Part shown: positions 7,496 through 14,250 of the stretch, piece after piece
Layout: each line of letters starts with the position of its first letter
Numbering within the stretch: the stretch's first letter is position 1
Origin: Curtobacterium sp. 458
GTDB taxonomy: Bacteria > Actinomycetota > Actinomycetes > Actinomycetales > Microbacteriaceae
DNA: 64,000 nt
Assembly: GCF_030406605.1 (NCBI RefSeq)
Contig: NZ_CP129104.1
Span: 3,548,687 to 3,612,686 of the forward strand
Reading direction: 5' to 3'
The notes under the pieces: generated by a model
Database searches by the model: none
What the model saw: the letters and a program-made list of their open reading frames with translations, nothing else
What the model was told of the DNA's origin: nothing
Position numbers and translations under genes: made by a program

Positions 7496-8737
7496 GTGCC
7501 CCATCCGCTCCCCCTCTCCCGCCGGTCGGGATCGTCCGCGCCCTCGCGGCCGGAGTCCGCACCCCTGCAGCGGTGGCCCGCGCACGCGCAGGTCGTCGTG
7601 CCGTGGCGGAGCAGTGCGCGCGGGCCGAGGGCCGACCGGATGCTGCGCGAGATCACTGCCTCCCTGCCGCCGCGGATCGCCGCCGCGGAGTGGTCACCCG
7701 ATGCCGGCACCGAACAGCTCCTCGCACACGCAGCACACGCGCTGCGGACCGTCGACGCCGAGCACGGGCACGTCCTCTTCGGGCTGTCGTCGATCATGGT
7801 CCGGACGGAAGCCGTGGCCTCGTCGCGGATCGAGCACGAGCACGCGACCCTCGACGACCTGGCGCGCGCCTCCGTCGGCGGACGGGCGAACCCGAGCGCG
7901 ACGACCGTGGCACGAGCCGGCGCGGCACTCGAGCGCCTCGCGGCGAGCGCTGCGGACGGTGCGGTCACCGAAGCGGCACTCCTCGCCGCCCACCGGGCGC
8001 TCATGGCCGACGACCCGGTGGACGCCCGGTACGCCGGGCGGTACCGCGACGTCCAGAACTGGATCGGCGGTGGACCGACGCCTCGACTGGCGACGTACGT
8101 CCCACCGCCCGCCGCCGCGGTCCCGGAGCTGATGGAGGACCTGCTGGCCTTCGTGCACCGTGACGACCTCCACCCGATCGCGCAGGCCGCCCTCGCCCAC
8201 GCCCAGTTCGAGTCGATCCACCCGTTCACCGACGGCAACGGTCGGATCGGTCGTGCACTCGTCGCAGCGGTCCTCCGCCGACGGGGCCTGGGCATTCGGG
8301 TGAAGGCTCCGGTCGCCGTGGTGCTCGCGGCCGAGCGTGCGCGGTACTTCGGCCGGCTCGCCGCGTACCGGGACGGCGACGTGGACGACCTCGTCCGCGA
8401 CCTCGCGATCGCGATCGGCACCGTCTGCGACGAGGCGACGCTCTCGGCGTTGGTGCTCCGGGAACACCGGGCGTGGCTCGACACCCTCGGGCTGCCCCCG
8501 GCGTTGGTCGGCGTGCTCGCGCGCGAGTCCTCCGTGTCGGAGGACACGCTCGACGGTCTGCTCGACGACCGGGTGGACGCGGTGGTCCGGCGTCTGTGCG
8601 GTGCCGGCGTGCTCCGGTCCCTGACCGAACGGCGCCGGCGACGGGTGTGGCGGGTCGAGGGTGTCGCTGCCGAGTTCGAGGCCTTCACCGCGCGGGTCAC
8701 CGACGCGGTGCTCGCACGGGCGGGCCGAGCTGCGTGA
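7496..8737 (+). CDS. Fic family protein (putative AMP transferase)
   Basis: A 413-residue Fic protein. The catalytic motif HPFTDGNGRIGR is complete (242-253), so nucleotide transfer, usually AMPylation of a target Ser/Thr/Tyr, is expected. Upstream, EAVASSRIEH (105-114) occupies the place of the inhibitory helix motif (S/T)xxxE(G/N); the Glu is present but the last position is His instead of Gly/Asn. The C-terminal part (about 330-413) looks like a winged helix. The GTG at 7496 lies 7 nt after TACCGT (7483-7488), so a leaderless start is favoured. There is no antitoxin-like neighbour. The stop codon falls inside a 32-bp tandem repeat. Confidence 0.88.
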   Translation: MPHPLPLSRRSGSSAPSRPESAPLQRWPAHAQVVVPWRSSARGPRADRMLREITASLPPRIAAAEWSPDAGTEQLLAHAAHALRTVDAEHGHVLFGLSSIMVRTEAVASSRIEHEHATLDDLARASVGGRANPSATTVARAGAALERLAASAADGAVTEAALLAAHRALMADDPVDARYAGRYRDVQNWIGGGPTPRLATYVPPPAAAVPELMEDLLAFVHRDDLHPIAQAALAHAQFESIHPFTDGNGRIGRALVAAVLRRRGLGIRVKAPVAVVLAAERARYFGRLAAYRDGDVDDLVRDLAIAIGTVCDEATLSALVLREHRAWLDTLGLPPALVGVLARESSVSEDTLDGLLDDRVDAVVRRLCGAGVLRSLTERRRRRVWRVEGVAAEFEAFTARVTDAVLARAGRAA

Positions 8738-8849
8738 CGGCGCCGGCGCTCTCGGGCCGGGCCGGGCGACGGCGATGGCGCGGCCGGGCCGGGCTGCGTG
8801 ACGGCGCCGGCGCTCTCGGGCCGGACTGTGTGAGGGCGCCTGCGCATAG
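8722..8849. repeat. 32-bp tandem repeat straddling the Fic stop codon
   Basis: The region reads as about four 32-bp units (8722-8753, 8754-8785, 8786-8817, 8818-8849), each made of two 16-bp halves. Units 1 and 3 share 31 identical bases (8730-8760 and 8794-8824). The first unit contains the last codons and TGA (8735-8737) of the Fic gene. The last degenerate unit merges with the -10 box of the next gene. Confidence 0.85.
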
Positions 8850-8858
8850 GGTGGAGCG

Positions 8859-11042
8859 GTGAGCAGCGAGCACGAACAGGCCACCCCGCCCACCGCCGCG
8901 AAGCGCCCGGTCACCCGGACGCACCACGGCATCGACTTCGTCGACGACTACGAGTGGCTGCGTGACAAGGAGTCCCCCGACACGCTCGCGTACCTCGAGG
9001 CCGAGAACACGTACACCGACGCGGCGACGGCGCACCTCGCACCGCTGCGCGACCGCATCTTCGGCGAGGTCAAGGCCCGCGTGCAGGAGACCGACCTCTC
9101 CGTCCCCGTGCGGATGGGCGGCTGGTGGTACTTCACCCGCACGGCCGAGGGATCGCAGTACGGCGTGCAGTGCCGAGCGCCGATCGCCGGTCCGGACGAC
9201 TGGACGCCGCCGTCGATCGAGACCCCTGCCGACGGCGGTCCCGGCACGCTCCCTGGCGAGGAGGTCGTGCTCGACGGCAACGTCCTCGCCGAGGGACACG
9301 ACTTCTTCTCGCTCGGCTCCTACGACATCTCCGACGACGGCACCCGGCTGCTGTACGGCGTCGACGTCGCCGGTGACGAGCGCTACACGCTGCACGTGCG
9401 CGACCTGACGACGGGCGAGGACCTCGGCGACGAGATCCCGAACACCGGTGCCGGTGCCACGTTCGACCCCTCCGGCCGCTTCGTCTTCTACCCGACGGTC
9501 GACGACTCCTGGCGTCCGGACCGCATCTGGCGGCACAGCGTCGGCGCGCCCGCCGCCGAGGACGTCGTCGTGTTCGAGGAGTCCGACGACCGGTACTGGG
9601 TCGGTGTCGGCGTCACGCGGTCGTCGCAGTACATCGTCATCGAGCTCGGGTCGAAGATCACCTCCGAGGCGCTCGTCCTCGACGCGGCGGACCCGACCGG
9701 CGAGTTCCAGGTCGTCTGGCCGCGGCGCGAGGGCGTCGAGTACGAGATCGAGCACGCCATCGTCGGCGGCAGCGACCGGTTCCTCGTGCTGCACAACGAC
9801 GGCGCCGAGAACTTCGAGCTGGTCGACGTCCCCGCCGACGACCCGACCTCCGAACAGGACCGCCGCGTCGTCGTCGCCCACCACCCGGAGCGCCGGATCG
9901 AGTCGGTCGACGCCTTCGCCGGGCACCTCGCGCTCGAGTACCGGTCCGAGGCGCTCCCCCGCGTCGCGATCATCCCGATCGAGGACGACGGCTACGGCGA
10001 CGCGCACGAGGTCCCCTTCGACGAGGCCCTGTTCTCCGCCGGACTCGGCGGCAACCCCGAGTGGGAGCAGCCCACGCTCCGGATCGGCTTCACGTCGTTC
10101 GTGACCCCGTCGGAGGTGAGCGACCTCGACCTCGCGAGCGGCGAGGTCACCGTCCTCAAGCGCCAGCCGGTGCTCGGCGGGTACGACCCTGCGGACTACG
10201 TGCAGGAGCGCGACTGGGCCACCGCGGCGGACGGCACCCGCGTGCCGATCTCGCTCGTGTGGCGCCGGGACGCCGTCGACCCCGGGCAGCCCGCACCACT
10301 GCACCTCTACGGCTACGGCTCGTACGAGCACTCCATCGACCCGGGCTTCAGCGTCATGCGACTGAGCATGCTCGACCGCGGCGTCGTGTTCGCCGTGGCG
10401 CACGTCCGGGGCGGCGGCGAGATGGGTCGGCACTGGTACGAGGACGGCAAGACCCTCACGAAGAAGAACACCTTCACCGACTTCGTCGCGGTCGCGTCGC
10501 ACCTGATCGACAGCGGGCGGACGTCGGCCGAGCGCCTCGTCGCCGAGGGCGGCAGCGCCGGTGGGCTCCTCATGGGCGCCGTCGCGAACCTCGCACCCGA
10601 GCGGTTCGCCGGCATCCTCGCGGCCGTCCCGTTCGTCGACGCACTGACGAGCATCCTCGACCCGGACCTGCCGCTCACGGTGATCGAGTGGGACGAGTGG
10701 GGCGACCCGCTGCACGACCCCGAGGTGTACCGGTACATGAGCGAGTACTCGCCGTACGAGAACGTCCGCGACGACGTGCAGTACCCGAAGATCCTCGCGG
10801 TGACGTCGATCAACGACACCCGGGTGCTCTACGTCGAGCCCGCGAAGTGGACGGCACGGCTGCGTGAGGTCGGCGCACCGGTGCTGCTGAAGACCGAGAT
10901 GGCTGCGGGGCACGGCGGTGTGAGCGGCCGGTACGCGTCGTGGAAGGAGCGGGCGTTCGAGCTCGCGTGGCTGCTCGACACGCTCGGGCTGGCCGAGGTC
11001 TCGCCGGCCGCGGCGGACGCGGACCCCATCGCCGCCGGCTGA
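8859..11042 (+). CDS. ptrB: S9 family peptidase, oligopeptidase B type
   Basis: A 727-residue serine peptidase of the prolyl oligopeptidase family, the usual length for oligopeptidase B. It has an N-terminal beta-propeller region (about 75-430) followed by an alpha/beta hydrolase domain. The catalytic triad is visible: Ser566 in GGSAGG, Asp653 in INDTRV and His685 in AGHGGVSG. It should cleave short peptides in the cytoplasm, typically after Lys/Arg. GTG at 8859 is 6 nt after TAGGGT (8847-8852), a leaderless start that lies directly after the post-Fic repeat. The 3' end carries a stop-straddling 16-bp repeat and a long terminator hairpin. Confidence 0.92.
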   Translation: MSSEHEQATPPTAAKRPVTRTHHGIDFVDDYEWLRDKESPDTLAYLEAENTYTDAATAHLAPLRDRIFGEVKARVQETDLSVPVRMGGWWYFTRTAEGSQYGVQCRAPIAGPDDWTPPSIETPADGGPGTLPGEEVVLDGNVLAEGHDFFSLGSYDISDDGTRLLYGVDVAGDERYTLHVRDLTTGEDLGDEIPNTGAGATFDPSGRFVFYPTVDDSWRPDRIWRHSVGAPAAEDVVVFEESDDRYWVGVGVTRSSQYIVIELGSKITSEALVLDAADPTGEFQVVWPRREGVEYEIEHAIVGGSDRFLVLHNDGAENFELVDVPADDPTSEQDRRVVVAHHPERRIESVDAFAGHLALEYRSEALPRVAIIPIEDDGYGDAHEVPFDEALFSAGLGGNPEWEQPTLRIGFTSFVTPSEVSDLDLASGEVTVLKRQPVLGGYDPADYVQERDWATAADGTRVPISLVWRRDAVDPGQPAPLHLYGYGSYEHSIDPGFSVMRLSMLDRGVVFAVAHVRGGGEMGRHWYEDGKTLTKKNTFTDFVAVASHLIDSGRTSAERLVAEGGSAGGLLMGAVANLAPERFAGILAAVPFVDALTSILDPDLPLTVIEWDEWGDPLHDPEVYRYMSEYSPYENVRDDVQYPKILAVTSINDTRVLYVEPAKWTARLREVGAPVLLKTEMAAGHGGVSGRYASWKERAFELAWLLDTLGLAEVSPAAADADPIAAG

Positions 11043-11081
11043 GCGCGGTGCCGACTGAGCGCGGCGCCGGCTGAGCGCGGT
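11034..11081. repeat. 16-bp tandem repeat straddling the peptidase stop codon
   Basis: Three 16-bp units (GCCGGCTGAGCGCGGT and variants with one or two changes) run from 11034 to 11081. The TGA stop (11040-11042) is inside the first unit. The array leads directly into the terminator stem. Confidence 0.85.
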
Positions 11082-11117
11082 GCCGGCGACCCAGCCGCGC
11101 GGCTGGGTCGCCGGCAC
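11080..11117. terminator. Strong hairpin terminator between convergent genes
   Basis: A perfect 17-bp stem (GTGCCGGCGACCCAGCC with its complement) closes on a GCGC loop. It lies between the stop codons of the S9 peptidase (+) and CYTH/CHAD (-) genes, so it can serve both. No T-tract follows. Confidence 0.8.
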
Positions 11118-11122
11118 GGCAC

Positions 11123-12664
11123 TCACACCCGGTTGAGCGTGTGCACCGCCTCGTCGTAGGACTGCTCGGCGAGCCGCACCCGGTCTCCCGCGAGCACGCC
11201 GTAGCCGAACGTCCCCTCGCCACCACGCTCCGCGATCCCCGAGTTCACCCGCAGCTGCTCGAGCGCGTGCAGGGAACGGACCCGCTCGGTGAGGACCTCG
11301 GCCGCGTTGCCGATGCGCTTCCACAGCGCGTGCGGGAACGCGTCGTCGCCGAGGACGTCCATCGCCATCCGTGCGCGGAGCGTCGCCGTCCACGCGAGTT
11401 CGGTCGCGGCGAGGGCAGCGGCCTCGCGCTCGATCACGGCGACCTCGGCGTCCTCGTCGGCGACGGCGTCTCGCACGAGATCCCGCACGCGCGGCTTCTC
11501 GATCGCCGAGACGTCCTGTGCGACGTGCTTCGGGGACCGCAGGGCCCAGGCGGTCGGTTCGGGCCGTTCCACGGCGTCGTCGAGCGCATCGAGCAGCTCG
11601 AGGAACGGCTCGGTGTGCAGGAACGACACGACGTCGCGGATCGCGTGCGCGCGCCGTTCGCGCGTGGCGGCGAGGATCCGCTCGCGGGTCATCGCGTCGA
11701 CGAGGGCGTCCTGCGCCGGGGTGGATGCCCGGGGCAGTCGCTCGACGAGGTACTCGGCGAGCGCGGCTCGGGCGGTCACGACGGCCAGGCCGTCCGCCGC
11801 CTCGGCAGCGCGGTCGAACTCCTCGGTCGGCGCGAACGCCGGTCGGTACGAGCCGAGGACGGCGGCGATCCCGAGCGCGGTGGAAGCGGTCTCGCGGAGG
11901 TCCACGGTCGGCGCGGTCGACTGGTCGCGCAGGTCGGCCTGCTGCTCGAGCAGCGATGCGCGCAGCTTCCGCAGACGCTTCGTGAGCGCGCGGGCGGCGG
12001 TGCCCTTCTCGGGCTTGTCGCCGGTCTGGAGGCGCGGTGCCGGTGCGCCGGCCAGCCCACGTGCCAGCTTGGACGAGACGGCGGCGGGGCCGGCCCCCAC
12101 GGCCGCGAAGCGTCCGTCGAGGGCGGCGAAGAGCTCGTGCGCGATCTGCTCGTCGACGCCGCCGACGGTCTCGACCTCGACCTCGCGCCAGGTGCGCGGC
12201 GTCTCGGGGGCGTCGTCGTCGAGGCGCTGCGCGCGGACGGTGTCGTCGGCGAGCTCCGCGATCTGGTCGCCGTCCTCGTCGAGGAGCCGTGTGACGGTGC
12301 GGGTGGTGGTGATCCGGACGACCGGACGCAGGCCACGACCCCGGCGCTCGGTGAAGAGTGCGGCGAGGACCTCGTCAGGAACGGTGTCGGCGTCATCGGT
12401 GAGCGGGAAGTGCTGCTCGTGCCGGACGGTGTCGGAGGCCGCGCGCTTGATGTGCCAGCCGGCGTCGACACCACCGGTGCGGCGGCGGACGGTCACCCGT
12501 GCGGCCACGAGGTCGTACCGCTCGGTGTCCCAGTAGGTGGCATCGAGCTCGAACGGCTCCTGCCGGTCGGGCTGCAGGATGCCCCCGACGCCGATCAGGT
12601 CGGGCAGGTCGCCGCCCTCGGGCAGGTCGTAGGTGCGCTCGATCTCGAGGTGCGTGTCACTCAC
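11123..12664 (-). CDS. CYTH-CHAD domain protein
   Basis: A 513-residue two-domain protein. The N-terminal CYTH domain (about 1-200) shows the signature EIERTYDL near the start and alternating charged strands (VRRRTGGVDAGWHIKR) typical of triphosphate tunnel enzymes. The C-terminal CHAD domain (about 215-500) is helical with scattered His/Arg, as in polyphosphate-binding domains. A role in inorganic triphosphate or polyphosphate metabolism is inferred. The start GTG at 12664 overlaps the stop of the upstream membrane protein gene by 4 bp (GTGA), so translation is coupled. It is the third gene of the padR operon. Confidence 0.88.
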   Translation of the reverse strand: MSDTHLEIERTYDLPEGGDLPDLIGVGGILQPDRQEPFELDATYWDTERYDLVAARVTVRRRTGGVDAGWHIKRAASDTVRHEQHFPLTDDADTVPDEVLAALFTERRGRGLRPVVRITTTRTVTRLLDEDGDQIAELADDTVRAQRLDDDAPETPRTWREVEVETVGGVDEQIAHELFAALDGRFAAVGAGPAAVSSKLARGLAGAPAPRLQTGDKPEKGTAARALTKRLRKLRASLLEQQADLRDQSTAPTVDLRETASTALGIAAVLGSYRPAFAPTEEFDRAAEAADGLAVVTARAALAEYLVERLPRASTPAQDALVDAMTRERILAATRERRAHAIRDVVSFLHTEPFLELLDALDDAVERPEPTAWALRSPKHVAQDVSAIEKPRVRDLVRDAVADEDAEVAVIEREAAALAATELAWTATLRARMAMDVLGDDAFPHALWKRIGNAAEVLTERVRSLHALEQLRVNSGIAERGGEGTFGYGVLAGDRVRLAEQSYDEAVHTLNRV

Positions 12665-13473
12665 GCGCTCTTGTCTACCAGGGCTCGCTCGGGTGCCACG
12701 AACCGTCGCCGCCGATCTGTGGAGAACCGGCTGGCGACGAAGCCCGCCAGGATGAGCGCGAGGTACGGGACCCCGACGAGGATCGGGTTCCACTCGGCAG
12801 GGAGCAGTGCCCACAGCGCCCCGGTGTGCTCCGCGTACGTGAGGACCATCGGGAGGGCGGCGAGCGTCCAGGCCGGCCAGGGCGTGCTCGTCGCGACGAA
12901 CCATCCGACGAGGGGCAGGAGCGTCAGGAGCAGGGAGAACTCGAACGGGATCGGCCCGACCGACGAGAGGAACGGGAGGAGGACCACCACCACGGTCGCC
13001 GCGAGGACCGTGCTCGCCCCGATCCACCGTCGAGGAACGCTCACCGGCAGCACGAGGATCGCCAGCGCGACGGCGACACCGGGGACGACGTGCACGAGCG
13101 TCTCCCCCGCGAGCGTCCCGACGACGCGCTCGGTCCACGACGCGGAGTTCGTCTGCAGGAGCAACCACACGCCGGAGGCGAGCAACGACACGATCGCAAC
13201 GGACACGAGGACGGGCAGGGTCCGGATGCGGTGCGGTTCGGGACGGACGTCGAGCGGAGCTGCGGTCATGGCGGTCCCCCAGGTGGTGCGACGGTCGGCA
13301 CGGCGGTGGAACACCGCCGTGGTGAAGGCACCGAACGCGAGCGCGGTCGGCGAGAGGTCGAGTTCGGCGGCGCCCTGCACGTCGGCGGACCACTGCTCTC
13401 GGCGATTTTCCCGGTGTGCGGCCGGCGTCATCGCGACGGCGGCGGCGACGAGCGCGCGGTCGAGCGCGCTCAC
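12661..13473 (-). CDS. Integral membrane protein of a padR operon
   Basis: A 270-residue protein whose first 40 residues (ALDRALVAAAVAMTPAAHRENRREQWSAD) are typical of the small proteins encoded next to PadR regulators. It then has about six hydrophobic segments (roughly 85-260) and a basic C-terminal tail. Function is unknown. GTG at 13473 overlaps the padR stop by 4 bp, and its own stop overlaps the CYTH/CHAD start by 4 bp, so all three proteins are probably made in a fixed ratio. Upstream in-frame codons belong to the padR region and are not used. Confidence 0.78.
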   Translation of the reverse strand: MSALDRALVAAAVAMTPAAHRENRREQWSADVQGAAELDLSPTALAFGAFTTAVFHRRADRRTTWGTAMTAAPLDVRPEPHRIRTLPVLVSVAIVSLLASGVWLLLQTNSASWTERVVGTLAGETLVHVVPGVAVALAILVLPVSVPRRWIGASTVLAATVVVVLLPFLSSVGPIPFEFSLLLTLLPLVGWFVATSTPWPAWTLAALPMVLTYAEHTGALWALLPAEWNPILVGVPYLALILAGFVASRFSTDRRRRFVAPERALVDKSA

Positions 13474-13808
13474 GACGCCACCGGCCGGTTCGTCGGACGG
13501 GCGGCACCCGTGGAGCGTGCGGCGGCACGGGCGGCGTCGGCACGGGCGTCGACGAGCTCGCGCGCCGCGACCGCTCCGTCCCCGGTGAACTCGTAGAGCC
13601 GTCGGCGTGGTCCGGACCGTTCGGCGTCGTCGTCCCAGCTCGAGCGGATCCACCCGAGTTGTTCGAGTCGCTCGAGGATCGGGTACACGGTGCCCGCCTG
13701 GCGCCCGGTCGCCTTGATGACGAGCAGTCCCCAGGTCGGCCCGTCCGCGGCGAGCAACGCGTCGAGGACGTCGAGCGTGGGAGCGGTCACGCGCTTGATC
13801 GGTTCCAT
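13470..13808 (-). CDS. PadR family transcriptional regulator
   Basis: A 112-residue winged-helix protein. The PadR pattern is clear: LDALLAADGPTWGLLVIKATGRQAGTVYPILERLEQLGWI (about residues 16-55), then the wing SGPRRRLYEFT. It likely represses its own operon (membrane protein and CYTH/CHAD). The ATG at 13808 lies 6 nt after the -10 TAGGTT, so the transcript is leaderless. Two direct repeats overlap the promoter and are the obvious operator. The signal it responds to is unknown. Confidence 0.9.
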   Translation of the reverse strand: MEPIKRVTAPTLDVLDALLAADGPTWGLLVIKATGRQAGTVYPILERLEQLGWIRSSWDDDAERSGPRRRLYEFTGDGAVAARELVDARADAARAAARSTGAARPTNRPVAS

Positions 13809-13814
13809 AATGCG

Positions 13815-13859
13815 AACCTACCTATGTAGAACAAGCACGTCAAGCTATGTAGGACAAGC
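13815..13859 (-). promoter_or_regulatory. padR promoter with nested direct-repeat operator
   Basis: Reading the minus strand, -35 TTGACG (13838-13843) and -10 TAGGTT (13815-13820) are spaced by 17 bp. The 15-bp sequence GCTTGTYCTACATAG occurs twice (13845-13859 and 13822-13836) with a 23-bp period. One copy abuts the -35 and the other fills the -35/-10 spacer, so both lie on the same helix face. This layout strongly suggests autorepression by PadR. Confidence 0.75.
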
Positions 13860-13897
13860 GGCACGCCGCGCCCAGACAGCCGGGTTACCCTGAGCGC

Positions 13898-14170
13898 ATG
13901 AGCGAGACGATCACCCGTGACCAGTTCGTGCCCGATGCCGGCGGCGTCACGATGTTCACGACGAGCTGGTGCGGCTACTGCGCCCGGCTGAAGAACCAGA
14001 TGACGAAGGCGGGCGTGCCCTTCCGCGAGGTCGACATCGAGCAGACCCCGGGCACCGCTGAGCTCGTCGCCGAGGTGAACGGCGGCAACCAGACCGTGCC
14101 GACGCTCGTGTTCCCGGACGGCAGCACCGCGACGAACCCCTCCCTCGCCGAGGTCCAGTCGCGCGTCTGA
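13898..14170 (+). CDS. mrx1: Mycoredoxin-type glutaredoxin
   Basis: A 90-residue thioredoxin-fold protein with the active site CGYC at residues 25-28 (TTSWCGYCARLK), as in mycobacterial Mrx1, and the downstream TVPTLVFPDGS cis-Pro region. It should reduce mycothiol mixed disulfides in the cytoplasm. The ATG at 13898 is 6 nt after TACCCT (13886-13891), a leaderless start. It is divergent from padR, whose operator region lies about 40 bp upstream. It ends before a perfect 26-bp hairpin. Confidence 0.9.
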   Translation: MSETITRDQFVPDAGGVTMFTTSWCGYCARLKNQMTKAGVPFREVDIEQTPGTAELVAEVNGGNQTVPTLVFPDGSTATNPSLAEVQSRV

Positions 14171-14178
14171 CGCGCAAC

Positions 14179-14234
14179 ACCACGAAACGGACACAGCACC
14201 ACGGGGAACCGTGGTGCTGTGTCCGTTTCGTGGT
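14179..14234. terminator. Perfect 26-bp stem with GGAA loop
   Basis: Arms 14179-14204 and 14209-14234 are perfectly complementary over 26 bp, and the loop GGAA is a GNRA tetraloop. The element lies between the stops of the mycoredoxin (+) and helicase (-) genes. It is much longer than needed for termination and has no T-tract. Confidence 0.75.
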
Positions 14235-14250
14235 TCTGCCGCGCCGAGCG

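Noticed and set aside
7496..8737. Fic/antitoxin pair
   Set aside because: No small antitoxin-like gene is adjacent, and the protein already has its own inhibitory helix, so it is not called a toxin-antitoxin module.
12664..12677. TAGACA 7 nt before the CYTH/CHAD GTG as a leaderless promoter
   Set aside because: The gene overlaps its upstream neighbour by 4 bp, so translational coupling explains its start; the hexamer lies in coding sequence and may be chance.
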